DNA of 64,000 bases from Streptomyces sp. CB02980 (GCF_014451325.2 NZ_JACSCH020000028.1:33820-97819), one strand, 5' to 3'. Counted from the stretch's first letter, positions 17,529 to 28,234 are shown. The notes: generated by a model from the sequence alone, not told the origin. Translations and numbers: made by a program.

Positions 17529-18593
17529 TCAGCCGCCGCTGGACGAGCGCACCCGCAGTCGTGGAAGGACGAAGAGCCGGTGCCGCGGAGCGTCCGGCTG
17601 CTCGATCCTGCGCACCAGCAACTCCACGGCGGACGCGCCGACTTCGTGCTTCGCCGGCGCGATGGCACTGAGCGGGATGTCGGCGAGTCCCGCCACCTCG
17701 TCGTCGTACGCCACGATCGCGACGTCGCCGGGGACCTGGACGGATCGCGCGCGCAGCCTCCTCAGCAGCGCGAGCGCGTGGTTGTCGGGGTGGGCGACGA
17801 CCGCGTCGACACGGCCGGCCGCCACGGCGTCCAGCAGCTCGTCGACCGGGTCGTCGTACTCCGGGCTCCCGGGGCCCGCGTCACCGGTGTCCAGGACGGA
17901 CGCCGGAAGAGGGGCTTCGAGCCCGGCCGCGCGTACGCCCGCCTCGAAGCCCTCGATGATCCACTGTGCGGTCGGACTCGTGCCGCGTACGAGCAGCGCG
18001 AGGCGCGTGCGGCCGGCCTCCGCGAGGTGCCGCACGGCCAGGCGCGCGCCGTGGACGTGGTCGGACACGACGTGGTCGATGCCGGCCATCTCGTCCGACT
18101 CGGGCCGGCGCTCCACGATCACGACGGGGACGGGCAGGTGCTCGTACCAGCCGCGCGGCCCGGTCGGAACGACAAGCAGCCCGTCGACGCCGTCGCCGAT
18201 CATCCTTTCGGCCTGCGCGCGTTCCTCGTCCGCGTCGTACCCCGAGATGTCGAGCACCAGCCGGGCGTTCCGGGCGGCGGCGGCCTCACGCGCGCCCTTG
18301 ATCACCTCGGGGTAGTAGTAGTCGGCGGACGGCACGATCAGGCCGATGACGCGCTCCCGGCCGCGGGCCGGTGCGGCGGGGTCCGCGTCGGCGGGTGCGG
18401 TCTCCGCCCAGGTCTCGGGCAGCATGGCGCCGCCGTGCACCCGGGCGACCAGGCCGCGGTCGGCGAGGATCTCCACGTCGCGGCGGATCGTGACCGGGGA
18501 GACCCCCAGCTCGGCGGCGAAGTCGCTGACCCGGAGGGAGCCCTCTTCGCGCAGCCTGCGCAGGATCGCCTGATGCCTGTGTTCCGCGTGCAC
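17529..18593 (-). CDS. Chimeric regulator: DeoR-type HTH joined to LacI-type sugar-binding domain
   Basis: 354 aa. Residues 1-60 form a DeoR-type helix-turn-helix (HRHQAILRRLREEGSLRVSDFAAELGVSP region, then TIRRDVEILADRGLVARVHGGA). Residues about 82-350 are a periplasmic-binding-protein-like sensor as in LacI/GalR (GLIVPSADYYYPEVIKGA, VPGDVAIVAYDDE). Canonical DeoR proteins instead carry a sugar-phosphate isomerase-like sensor. It diverges from the two lyase genes and would bind an oligosaccharide or sugar released by them. Confidence 0.9.
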   Translation of the reverse strand: MHAEHRHQAILRRLREEGSLRVSDFAAELGVSPVTIRRDVEILADRGLVARVHGGAMLPETWAETAPADADPAAPARGRERVIGLIVPSADYYYPEVIKGAREAAAARNARLVLDISGYDADEERAQAERMIGDGVDGLLVVPTGPRGWYEHLPVPVVIVERRPESDEMAGIDHVVSDHVHGARLAVRHLAEAGRTRLALLVRGTSPTAQWIIEGFEAGVRAAGLEAPLPASVLDTGDAGPGSPEYDDPVDELLDAVAAGRVDAVVAHPDNHALALLRRLRARSVQVPGDVAIVAYDDEVAGLADIPLSAIAPAKHEVGASAVELLVRRIEQPDAPRHRLFVLPRLRVRSSSGG

Positions 18594-18659
18594 TTCCCCG
18601 CTCCCCTCGAACGACGGCCCAGTTCAGGAGCAGTGTAGCCACCGACTGCCGACCTTGCG

Positions 18660-18697
18660 ATCGATTCTGTCTGTTCTCTATCGAATGGACAATCGAT
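18660..18697. promoter_or_regulatory. Cluster of three ATCGA(T/A) motifs in the regulator/lyase divergent region
   Basis: ATCGAT (18660-18665), ATCGAA (18680-18685) and ATCGAT (18692-18697) lie in an unusually AT-rich patch of the 222-bp gap. Spacings of 20 and 12 nt put the outer copies about three helical turns apart. A candidate operator for the adjacent regulator. Confidence 0.4.
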
Positions 18698-18815
18698 GGC
18701 GGTTCCTGTCCAAAGCGTTGCCCTCTTGCTTTTCTGCGTGTTAAAAACCCCCACGCTTACGAGCCAGCGACAGCGCCGAGGCAACGACGCGCTCCTCCCG
18801 TAAAGGTCGTCTCCC

Positions 18816-21257
18816 ATGCCATCTCCCTGGCCTCGCCGCACCTTCCTGCACGCCGCCGGCGGGGGCGCGCTCGCCCTCGGACTCACCGGGACGCTCGCGC
18901 ACCCGTCCGGCGCCTCCGAAGTCCCCGGGGACGCGGGGACGTTCACCGCCACGTCCGACGCGGAGTTCGCCACGCTGCGCGGCACGTGGCGCGACCTCAT
19001 CCTCGGTACGGGCTTCAGCCCGACGGCGGAACCGTTCCGGACCATCCTCAGCACCCTCGGCACGACCGCGGCCGGCTACCTGGCGACCATGGCCCCCGCG
19101 AGCGGTTCGCTCTGGCCCGGCCGCTCCTGGGCCGACCCGGAGCCCGACCTCGACGCCGAGTCGTACGCCTTCTCGGCGACCATGAACGACGGTTACAACC
19201 GGCTGCGGACCATGGCCGAGGCGTACTCCCAGCCGGGCACCGGACTGACCGGGGACACCGGACTCCGGGACGCCGTCCTCACCGGCCTCGACCACCTCTA
19301 CTCCGAGGTCTACAACGAGCACACGACGCGGTACGGCAACTGGTACAACTGGCAGATCGGCGCCCCTCAGGCGCTGATGGACACCTGCGTGCTGATGTAC
19401 GACCACCTGTCGGCGAGCCGGATCGCCGACTACTGCCGGGCCGTCGACGCGTTCGTGCCGGATTCGGTCTTCGCCTCGTACACCGGGACCAGCACCGGCG
19501 CCAACCGGGTCGACCTGTGCCGCGGAGTCGTCCTGCGCGGCATCGTCGGCAAGGACCCGGCCAAGATCACGCTGGCGTCGCAGGCACTGGCCCCGGTCTT
19601 CCCCTACGTCACCTCGGGCGACGGCTTCTACGACGACGGATCGTTCGTCCAGCACCGCAACGTCCCCTACATCGGGGGCTACGGCGCGGTGCTGCACGAC
19701 GGCGTGGGCCGGCTGCTCGCCCTGCTGCGCGGATCGAGCTGGGAGGTGACGGGCCCGGGCACGCAGCTCTTCCTCGACACGATCGAGAAGGCCGTCGCGC
19801 CCTTCATCCACAACGGCCTGATCATGGACAACGTCAGCAGTCGGGGCATCAGCCGCATCGGCACCAACGAGCACCAGCGCGCCCACGGCCTGATGGCGAC
19901 CATCCTGCTGGTCGGCCAGGGGGCGAGCCCCGAGGAGAACGCCCGCTGGCGGGCGATGGTCAAGGGCTGGCTGCAGCGCGACTACTACTACCCCGCGCTC
20001 AAGAACCCCGGCCTCAGCCTGATCAGGGCATCGCTGCTGCAGGCGCTGCAGGACGACACCTCCGTCAAGGCCGCCCCCGAGCCCGTCGAGCACCGGCTGT
20101 TCCCCAACATGGCCCGGGCCACGCACCGGCGCCGCGACTGGGCGGCCTCCTTCTCCATGGCCTCGAACCGCATCGCCCACTACGAGTTCGGCAACGGCGA
20201 GCACGCCCGCGGCTACCACACCGGCGCCGGATGGCTCTCCTGGTGGGGCGGCGACTTCGGTCTCGAGCAGTACTCGGACGCGTACTGGCCCACCGTCGAC
20301 CCGTACCGCCTGCCCGGCATCACCGCCTCGCGCAAGCCGCTCGCCGACGGCGAGGGCGGCAACTGGGGGCAGCCCATGCCGGACGCGGCCTGGGTCGGCG
20401 GCACGACCGACGGCGAGTACGCCGCCATCGGCCAGCACCTCAAGGGGCTGTCCAGCACCCTGGACGCCAAGAAGTCCTGGTTCTGCCTCGACGACTCCGT
20501 CGTCTGCCTCGGCGCCGGCATCACCGCCACGGACGGCCATGCCGTCGAGACGACCGTCGACAACCGTGCCCTCGGCGCCACGGGCGCCCCGGTGCTCACG
20601 GTCGACGGCCGGCCGCAGCCCCTGACCCAGGGCTGGACGGCCACCTTCGGCGACGCCGAGTGGGCCCACATCGCCGGGCATGCGGGCTATGTCTTCCCCG
20701 GCGGCGCCAAGCTCGGCGCGGTACGCGAGGAACGCACCGGCTCCTGGCGGGACATCAACACCGGCGGCTCCCCCGACCCGATCACCCGCCGCTACCTGAC
20801 CCTCTTCACCGACCACGGCGTCGACCCGGCCGGCGGCGGCTACGCCTATGTCCTGCTGCCGGGAGCGAGTGCCAGGGCCACCGCCCACCGCGCCCACGAC
20901 CGGGGCCGGCTGCGCATCCTCGCCAACTCGGGTGCGCAGCAGGGCGTTCGCGTGCCGAAGCTGGGCCTCACCGCGGTGAACTTCTGGAGCGCGGGCACCG
21001 TCGAGAGGCTCCGGGCGAGCGCCCCCGCCTCCGTGCTCGTACGGGAGCACCGCAACGGCACGGCGACCCTCGTCGTCTCGGACCCCGCACGGCAGGCCAC
21101 CTCGCTGGACATCGTCTGGAACCGCAGGGTGACCAAGGTGCTCTCCAAGCCCGCCACGGTCACCGCCGCCACGACCGGCTCCTCGCTGAGGCTCGCCTTC
21201 GGCGACCTCACCGGGCAGGCCGGCGCACCCCAGAAGGTCACCGTCCGCCTCGGCTGA
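18816..21257 (+). CDS. Secreted polysaccharide lyase family 8 (hyaluronate/chondroitin/xanthan lyase type)
   Basis: 813 aa. The N-terminus PRRTFLHAAGGGALALGLTG is a twin-arginine export signal. The alpha/alpha toroid domain is followed by the beta-sandwich domains of PL8. The catalytic set Asn230, His280, Tyr289 is present with the same spacing (50 and 9) as Asn349/His399/Tyr408 of the pneumococcal hyaluronate lyase, as I recall it. Arg residues in SSRGISR (about 341-347) match the cleft. It cleaves uronic-acid-containing polymers by beta-elimination outside the cell. Confidence 0.92.
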   Translation: MPSPWPRRTFLHAAGGGALALGLTGTLAHPSGASEVPGDAGTFTATSDAEFATLRGTWRDLILGTGFSPTAEPFRTILSTLGTTAAGYLATMAPASGSLWPGRSWADPEPDLDAESYAFSATMNDGYNRLRTMAEAYSQPGTGLTGDTGLRDAVLTGLDHLYSEVYNEHTTRYGNWYNWQIGAPQALMDTCVLMYDHLSASRIADYCRAVDAFVPDSVFASYTGTSTGANRVDLCRGVVLRGIVGKDPAKITLASQALAPVFPYVTSGDGFYDDGSFVQHRNVPYIGGYGAVLHDGVGRLLALLRGSSWEVTGPGTQLFLDTIEKAVAPFIHNGLIMDNVSSRGISRIGTNEHQRAHGLMATILLVGQGASPEENARWRAMVKGWLQRDYYYPALKNPGLSLIRASLLQALQDDTSVKAAPEPVEHRLFPNMARATHRRRDWAASFSMASNRIAHYEFGNGEHARGYHTGAGWLSWWGGDFGLEQYSDAYWPTVDPYRLPGITASRKPLADGEGGNWGQPMPDAAWVGGTTDGEYAAIGQHLKGLSSTLDAKKSWFCLDDSVVCLGAGITATDGHAVETTVDNRALGATGAPVLTVDGRPQPLTQGWTATFGDAEWAHIAGHAGYVFPGGAKLGAVREERTGSWRDINTGGSPDPITRRYLTLFTDHGVDPAGGGYAYVLLPGASARATAHRAHDRGRLRILANSGAQQGVRVPKLGLTAVNFWSAGTVERLRASAPASVLVREHRNGTATLVVSDPARQATSLDIVWNRRVTKVLSKPATVTAATTGSSLRLAFGDLTGQAGAPQKVTVRLG

Positions 21258-21354
21258 TCCCGTGACCGGAGGCGCGCGCCCGGGGCGTGAACACCCCCAA
21301 CGCCGCTCGGACGCGCGCCTCTTGCGGACTCTGCTCTCCCCTCAGGAGGAATTC

Positions 21355-22140
21355 ATGCATCACCACGACACCGGAGACTCCCCCCGCGTCTCCCGCTCGT
21401 CCACCCGTCGCTCCCCCGCCGATCGGCAGGCGCCGCGCCGCCGGCGCACGTGGCTGCCGGCCGCCACGGCACTCGCCGCGGCACTCCCGCTCGCCCTGGC
21501 GACCCCCGCGCACGCCGCGGTCGAGTGGGACGGCGACGCGGACAACGGCGGCACCGCCGTGTTCGACGCGGTCCTCTGCGACTCCCCGTCGTACGTCTAC
21601 CAGCCGGACTGGAGCGACGGCCGCGGGAAGATCTTCGGCTTCACCAAGGCGGTGGGGTCCGAGCGGTGCGAGGGACACGGCATCGCGGGCCACACCCTCG
21701 CATCCGGCCGGACGTACTGGTTCGGCTGGGAGTCCATGACCAAGACCGGCAACACCCAGACCGTCTTCCAGTGGAAGTCGTGGGGCACCGGCGCCGAGCA
21801 CGACCAGAACTACCCGGTGATCATGAAGGTCGAGGACGGCCGTCTGAAGATCTGGTACGTCGCCCCGGGCGAGCAGTGGATACCCATCGGCAACGTCGCC
21901 TGGACTCCCGGCACTTGGAACAAGGTCGAGCTGGGCATCGACGCCCGGGCCACCACGAGCGGTTCCGTACTCCTCTATGTGAACGACCAGTTGGTCGCGG
22001 ACCACCGGAACGCGCGGACCTGGGACCTCAAGGGCAACGCCCCCCGCTGGGGCTCGTACGGCTCCACCATCGTCGGTGTCGAGTCGGTCCACTGGATCGA
22101 CGGCCTGAGGATGGGCACGACACGGGCCGACGTCGACTGA
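21355..22140 (+). CDS. Secreted polysaccharide lyase, heparin lyase I-like jelly-roll (PF14099 type)
   Basis: 261 aa, ATG behind a perfect AGGAGGA. A long basic n-region ends in RRRR at about residues 28-31, then a hydrophobic segment and cleavage after ATPAHA (about 54). The mature part is a beta-sandwich with RTYWFGWESM, TVFQWKSWG, GTWNKVELGID and VESVHWIDGLRMGTT, typical of the polysaccharide-lyase family that includes heparin lyase I and glucuronan lyases. It follows the PL8 gene by 97 nt and is probably part of the same regulon. Exact substrate unknown. Confidence 0.68.
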   Translation: MHHHDTGDSPRVSRSSTRRSPADRQAPRRRRTWLPAATALAAALPLALATPAHAAVEWDGDADNGGTAVFDAVLCDSPSYVYQPDWSDGRGKIFGFTKAVGSERCEGHGIAGHTLASGRTYWFGWESMTKTGNTQTVFQWKSWGTGAEHDQNYPVIMKVEDGRLKIWYVAPGEQWIPIGNVAWTPGTWNKVELGIDARATTSGSVLLYVNDQLVADHRNARTWDLKGNAPRWGSYGSTIVGVESVHWIDGLRMGTTRADVD

Positions 22141-22145
22141 AACAT

Positions 22146-22164
22146 CCGAGCGGGGGGCGCTCGG
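22146..22164 (+). terminator. Short hairpin after the lyase gene
   Basis: A 7-bp stem (CCGAGCG/CGCTCGG) with a GGGGG loop, 5 nt after the lyase stop. No T run follows, so it may act as a terminator or an mRNA-stabilising end. Confidence 0.45.
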
Positions 22165-22596
22165 TATCAACAGCAGTCAGGACGGGGGCACTTCGGCGCG
22201 AACAGGCTAAAGAACAAGCCAAGCATGCCTCGGCCGACACCTCCGGATCGGCTCGGAATCGGCGGTGCCGGCAGCCTACGGAAATCCCGTCGTCACAGGT
22301 CACCCGGCATGTCTCCGTCGTCAACACGGCCGCGGGCCGTCACCCTTCGGTGACTCCACCTTCAAAGGTTCAGCACAAATTGCATACATCCCCTCTCCAG
22401 ACGGGTCCCGATGCTCTAGATTGACCATGCTTCACAGCTCGGACACCAGGCGACAAATCATGATCTTTCGATCCAGCGTCGGGGACGGCCTTCAACGCCG
22501 TCCCCGGTCGCCTGAATGAGCGTGTTCACGTAACGCTGCAACACCGGTACGTCATGCGCGGGGTGGGCGGGGGCCCATCCCGGTGAGAGGAACAGC
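22165..22596. other. Non-coding region upstream of the EPS cluster
   Basis: I see no convincing gene here; the longest plus frame (22265-22519) is low-complexity without a ribosome site. It holds a small hairpin (GTCACC-CTTC-GGTGAC, 22339-22354). An AT-richer patch around 22365-22440 is the best place for the EPS promoter. A strong hairpin lies at 22481-22505. Confidence 0.5.
22481..22505. terminator. Perfect 9-bp hairpin in EPS leader
   Basis: GGGGACGGC (22481-22489), 7-nt loop, GCCGTCCCC (22497-22505). No T run. It could be a leader structure or a terminator protecting the EPS cluster from upstream transcription. Confidence 0.5.
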
Positions 22597-22670
22597 GCGG
22601 CGCGGGAGGCGGGGGCCTCCCGAGGGGAGGAGCGGCGCGGGGGGCGGGGGCGCCTCCCGGGGGGAGGAAC
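22597..22670 (+). promoter_or_regulatory. Duplicated 35-nt leader repeat whose hairpin pairs the Shine-Dalgarno of the first EPS gene
   Basis: Two near-identical units begin at 22597 and 22632 (each starting GCGGCGCGGG). Each folds CCTCCC-loop-GGGAGG (22616-22630 and 22653-22667). In the second unit the GGGAGG arm is the ribosome-binding site for the GTG at 22672, so the stem would hide it. Confidence 0.55.
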
Positions 22671-22671
22671 C

Positions 22672-24195
22672 GTGTGGAGCCAACACGTCGAGCCCACTGA
22701 CGCCCTGGGGGGGTCTGTGCAGCAGGGTGAGTTAGTCAGTCCATTTCCATCGGCGCACGAGCGCCTGGAGAACGGGCCGATCAGCAGGACCACGATCGAC
22801 TGGGAGCAGCGGTACCGCCGGGCCGTGATCACCAGTGACACCGTGGCCACCGCCTTCGTGGTGGCGGCGATCGGTGGCTTCTTCGGGGTCCGGGACGCGG
22901 CCAACTGGCACGAGAAGTGGAGGATCCTGGCCTTCGCCACCGAACTGCTCGTGCTCGCGGCGCTCGCGGTGAGCCGGTCCTGGTCTCCGGCCGTACTCGG
23001 CCAGGGCGCCGAGGAGTTCCGCCGGCTCGGACGCTCGCTGTGCACGGCGGCCGTCGTGCTGGCACTGGTCGGGATCGCGCTGACCTCGCGCAACATCAAG
23101 CTCTGGATCTTCGTCGCGATACCGGTGATCGCGCTCGTCACCATGACCGAGCGCTATCTGCTCCGCCTCTGGCTGCACAAACAAAGGAAAGAAGGACGGT
23201 GTCTGCGCCCGGTGCTCGCCGCCGGGAGCCCGGCCACCGTGCGCGATCTGATCACCCGGACCCGCAAGTTCCCGCACCTCGGCTGGCGTGTGGAGGCGGT
23301 GTGCACGGCGGACAGTCCCGGGCTCGACGTCGACCAGGTGGACGGGGTGCCGGTCGTCGGTGAACTGGCCGACGTCGCGGGCCATGTGCGCCGCGACGGC
23401 TACCGTGTCGTCGCGGTCACACCCGACCCGCACTGGTCGCCGGACCGGCTGCAGCGGCTGGCCTGGAACCTCGAGGGCAGCGACGCCGAGATGGTCGTGG
23501 CCCCCGTGCTCATGGAGGTGGCCGGTCCGCGGCTGCACGTCGACGCGGTGCTCGGCATCCCGCTGCTGCGGGTCAGCATGCCGACCTTCACCGGCGGTCG
23601 TCGGGCGGTCAAGGAGGTCGTCGACCGGATGGGCGCGGCGGTCCTGCTGATGCTGTTCGCGCCCCTGATGCTGCTGGTCGCGCTGTTCGTGCTGGTGGAC
23701 AGCAGGGGCGGAGCGGTCTACCGCCAGCGCAGGGTCGGCAAGGACGGCCGCGAGTTCACCATTCTCAAGTTCCGCACCATGGTGGTCGGGGCCGACGCGG
23801 CGCGCGCCGAACTGGCCCACCGCAACGAGGGCGCCGGCCTGCTGTTCAAGCTCCGCCGCGATCCGCGGGTGACCCGGGTGGGAACGGTGCTGCGCCGGTA
23901 CTCGCTCGACGAACTGCCGCAGCTCTTCAACGTGCTCACCGGCTCCATGTCGCTGGTCGGCCCGCGGCCTCCGCTGCCGGAGGAGTCCGCCGCGTACGGC
24001 CCGGACATCCGGCGGCGGCTCCTCGTGAAGCCCGGGCTCACCGGCCTGTGGCAGATCAGCGGACGCAGCGACCTGTCGTGGGAGGAGGCGGTCCGGCTGG
24101 ATCTTCGGTACGTGGAGGACTGGTCGCTCGCCCTGGACACGGTGATCTTGTGGAAGACGTTGCGTGCGGTGATCCATGGCAAGGGGGCCTACTGA
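22672..24195 (+). CDS. Exopolysaccharide polyprenyl-phosphate sugar-phosphate transferase (WcaJ/CpsE type)
   Basis: 507 aa. GTG start behind GGGGAGG. Several N-terminal membrane segments (about 45-165), a CoA-binding-like middle domain, then a further helix and the bacterial sugar transferase domain from about 305. Catalytic-domain signatures KFRTM, DELPQLFNVL, SLVGPRP and KPGLTGLWQ are present. It loads the first sugar phosphate onto undecaprenyl phosphate and so starts repeat-unit synthesis. Codon 21 is TTA (22732-22734), a rare bldA-dependent codon in Streptomyces. Confidence 0.93.
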   Translation: MWSQHVEPTDALGGSVQQGELVSPFPSAHERLENGPISRTTIDWEQRYRRAVITSDTVATAFVVAAIGGFFGVRDAANWHEKWRILAFATELLVLAALAVSRSWSPAVLGQGAEEFRRLGRSLCTAAVVLALVGIALTSRNIKLWIFVAIPVIALVTMTERYLLRLWLHKQRKEGRCLRPVLAAGSPATVRDLITRTRKFPHLGWRVEAVCTADSPGLDVDQVDGVPVVGELADVAGHVRRDGYRVVAVTPDPHWSPDRLQRLAWNLEGSDAEMVVAPVLMEVAGPRLHVDAVLGIPLLRVSMPTFTGGRRAVKEVVDRMGAAVLLMLFAPLMLLVALFVLVDSRGGAVYRQRRVGKDGREFTILKFRTMVVGADAARAELAHRNEGAGLLFKLRRDPRVTRVGTVLRRYSLDELPQLFNVLTGSMSLVGPRPPLPEESAAYGPDIRRRLLVKPGLTGLWQISGRSDLSWEEAVRLDLRYVEDWSLALDTVILWKTLRAVIHGKGAY

Positions 24196-24268
24196 TGCGC
24201 GGGGGGCGTCGTCCGGTCGGCTCGGGGACGGCAGGCCACAAGGGCCTGCCCAGGGGGAGGAACAGGGC

Positions 24269-25585
<1,317 letters not shown>

Positions 25586-25586
25586 C

Positions 25587-26840
25587 ATGACCGGGGGCGA
25601 CGGGCCGGCTCGGCGCGCGCTCGTCCTGGTGGAGAACCTGTCGGTGCCGTTCGACCGGCGGGTGTGGCAGGAGTGCACGACCCTGCGCGACGCGGGCTGG
25701 GAGGTGCACGTCATCTGCCCCCGCGGTGAGAAGCGGGACACGGAACCGGAGGCGGTGATCGACGGGGTGCGGATCCACCGCTACCCCTTGCGCGCCGCCA
25801 CCGGCGGTCCGGCCGGCTATCTGCGGGAGTACGGGACGGCGTTGTGGCACACGCTCCGGCTGGCCCGCGAGGTCGGCCCGGTCGACGTGGTCCACGCCTG
25901 CAACCCGCCGGACCTGCTGTTCCTGCCGGCCCGGTGGCTGAAGCGGCGCGGGGCGCGGTTCGTCTTCGACCAGCACGACCTGGTGCCCGAGCTGTACCTC
26001 TCCCGGTTCGACCGCGGCGAGGACCTGCTCTACCGCGCCGTGTGCGCGCTGGAACGGATGACCTACCGGGCCGCGGACGTCGTGCTCGCCACGAACGAGA
26101 GCTACCGGGACGTCGCGCTGCGCCGTGGCGGCCGGAGGCCCGAGGACGTCTTCGTGGTGCGCAGCGCGCCCGACATCGACCGGTTCCACCCGGTGCCGCC
26201 CGAGCCGGAACTGAAGCGCGGCAAGCCTCATCTGCTGTGCTACCTCGGTGTCATGGGGCCGCAGGACGGCGTCGACTACGCCCTGCGGGCCCTCGCGAAG
26301 CTGCGCGACGAGCTCGGGCGGACCGACTGGCACGCGGTGTTCGTCGGCGCCGGCGACGCCTTCGACGCGATGGTCGAGCTGTCCCGGCAGCTCGGGCTCT
26401 CGGATCAGGTGCAGTTCACCGGCCGCATCCCGGACGCCGACCTGGTGCGCTACCTGTCCACCGCGGACGTGTGCCTCTCGCCCGATCCCCGCAATCCGCT
26501 CAATGACGTGTCGACCATGAACAAGGTCCTCGAGTACATGGTGATGGGCCGGCCGATCGTCTCGTTCGACCTCCGGGAGGCGCGGGTCTCCGCCGGCGAT
26601 GCCGCCGTGTACGCGCCCGCCAACGACGAGGGCGCGTTCGCCGGGCTCGTCGCCCGGCTCCTCGACGATCCGGAGGAGCGCGCCCGGATGGGCAAGATCG
26701 GCCAGGAACGCATCAGCGGGCAGCTCGCCTGGCGGCACTCGCAGCAGTCGCTGCTGGCCGCCTACGCCGCCGCCTGCCGTGATCACGCCCCCGTGTCGGT
26801 GAACGGCCCGGTCCGGACGGGGAGAAGGCCGCGCCGTTGA
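25587..26840 (+). CDS. Glycosyltransferase family 4
   Basis: 417 aa from the ATG 1 nt after the dehydrogenase stop; a TTG at 25575 is an in-frame alternative. GT-B fold: N-terminal VENLSVPFDRRVWQE motif, DQHDLVPEL in the acceptor domain, and a C-terminal Glycos_transf_1 domain (about 210-390) with VGAGDAFD and NKVLEYMVMGRPIVSFD, the nucleotide-sugar site. It adds one sugar to the lipid-linked repeat unit on the cytoplasmic face. Confidence 0.9.
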   Translation: MTGGDGPARRALVLVENLSVPFDRRVWQECTTLRDAGWEVHVICPRGEKRDTEPEAVIDGVRIHRYPLRAATGGPAGYLREYGTALWHTLRLAREVGPVDVVHACNPPDLLFLPARWLKRRGARFVFDQHDLVPELYLSRFDRGEDLLYRAVCALERMTYRAADVVLATNESYRDVALRRGGRRPEDVFVVRSAPDIDRFHPVPPEPELKRGKPHLLCYLGVMGPQDGVDYALRALAKLRDELGRTDWHAVFVGAGDAFDAMVELSRQLGLSDQVQFTGRIPDADLVRYLSTADVCLSPDPRNPLNDVSTMNKVLEYMVMGRPIVSFDLREARVSAGDAAVYAPANDEGAFAGLVARLLDDPEERARMGKIGQERISGQLAWRHSQQSLLAAYAAACRDHAPVSVNGPVRTGRRPRR

Positions 26841-28234
26841 GCGATGACACCATACGTCTGGTCACGATCGGACGGATCTTCCGTCGGCGTGGGCGGCTTC
26901 TCACCATCCTGGCCGTGGTGGGCGCGCTCGTCGGCTACGGCACCTCCCTGCTGATTCCGCCGCGCTACACGACGTCGGCATCGGTGCTGCTGCCCGGGGC
27001 GTGGGAGGAGCGCGAGCTGCTGACCCAGGCGGAGATCGCGACCAGTTCGGTGGTGGTCGACCGGGCGGCCGCCGCCCTCGGCTGGGCCGGGGTCGACGGC
27101 ATCGAGCTGCGGGACCGGGTGAGCGCCAAGGCCGCCGACGGGAACATCATCAAGATCTCGGGCACGGCCGACACCCCGGAGCGCGCACAGCGCCTGTCCG
27201 ACACGGTCGCCCAGCAGTTCGTCACCTTCGCCGCACAGATCATGGGCGAGAACACCGACCCCGAGGCGGCTGCGCAGCCCGAGGCACTGCGGCAGTTGGT
27301 GGTGAAGACCACCCGCCGCATCAACGAACTGGCCGACGAGGCCGGTCCGGGGCAGAGCGTGGAGAGCGTGCAGACCCGTACCGAGCTCGCGAAGCTGCGC
27401 ACCGCTCTGCAGGAGGCCGTGGACAAGCTGGACAAGGCCGACCCGGAGACCGACCGGCCAGACATGGTCGTCATGGGCCCGGCGGCCCGGCCGGCCGGCG
27501 AGGCGCCGCCGACGAGGACGCAGCTCGTCGCCGGCGGAGCGCTGCTGTTCGTGCTGTTCGCCGTCATCGGTCATCTCGCCGCCGCGCGGGTGGGTCGCCG
27601 GCCGCGCACCGGGGCGGACATCACCGCGGTACTGGGCTCGACGCTGCTCGGCGCCGTCGACGTACCGGGTGAGCGGGCCGCGGACCGGCCGAAGGGCGGT
27701 GGCCCCCGGGCCCTGTTCCGCCGGCTGCTCGGCGTCGACGTCCGCTGGGACATACCGTCCCCGGGGGCCTCCGGCGACGACGAGAGCAGGCTGATCCGCT
27801 ACCGGCGGGTGTGCGCCCGCCTCCGGGACCGGCTGCCGGCCCCCCGGCGACTGCTTGTCGTCGTCCCGGAGGGCGACGAGACCGCCCGCCGGGCCGCCGT
27901 GCAGCTCGTCGCCGAGGCCGGGAACGACTCCTCCCCGGACGCTTCGAGCAGCGGACTCCTCGTGCTGCACGTCGTGGAGGTCCCGGTGTCCCGGCCGATG
28001 GTGCCGGACCGCGCGGGCGAGTCCGGTGCCCTGATCGTGGTCAGTGCGGGCAGCTGGACCGCGGGGGAACTCGCCGGGATCGCCGAGGCGTGTGCCGACG
28101 CCGGGCACGAGGTCGTCGGCACCGTCCTGGCCGGCACGGTCTGGGCCCGTCCGACCCGTTCCTCCGGCCGCTCTCGCCGTGCCACCACGCCGGTGCTCGT
28201 GGGCGTCGGCGACCCGGCGGGGGGTGAGAAGTGA
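26837..28234 (+). CDS. Wzz-like polysaccharide co-polymerase with degenerate cytoplasmic domain (copy 1)
   Basis: 465 aa, TTG start overlapping the previous stop (TTGA). One membrane segment near residues 21-41 and a second near 225-245 frame an extracellular Wzz-like region (SASVLLPGAWEERELLTQAEIATSS). The C-terminal half resembles the cytoplasmic BY-kinase position but has no Walker A (GxxGxGK[ST]) or tyrosine-rich tail. It would set chain length or act as a scaffold. Confidence 0.75.
   Translation: MSDDTIRLVTIGRIFRRRGRLLTILAVVGALVGYGTSLLIPPRYTTSASVLLPGAWEERELLTQAEIATSSVVVDRAAAALGWAGVDGIELRDRVSAKAADGNIIKISGTADTPERAQRLSDTVAQQFVTFAAQIMGENTDPEAAAQPEALRQLVVKTTRRINELADEAGPGQSVESVQTRTELAKLRTALQEAVDKLDKADPETDRPDMVVMGPAARPAGEAPPTRTQLVAGGALLFVLFAVIGHLAAARVGRRPRTGADITAVLGSTLLGAVDVPGERAADRPKGGGPRALFRRLLGVDVRWDIPSPGASGDDESRLIRYRRVCARLRDRLPAPRRLLVVVPEGDETARRAAVQLVAEAGNDSSPDASSSGLLVLHVVEVPVSRPMVPDRAGESGALIVVSAGSWTAGELAGIAEACADAGHEVVGTVLAGTVWARPTRSSGRSRRATTPVLVGVGDPAGGEK

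Noticed and set aside
22265..22519. 84-codon plus-strand frame before the EPS cluster
   Set aside because: No ribosome site, no domain, atypical composition; it spans a hairpin and the probable promoter area.
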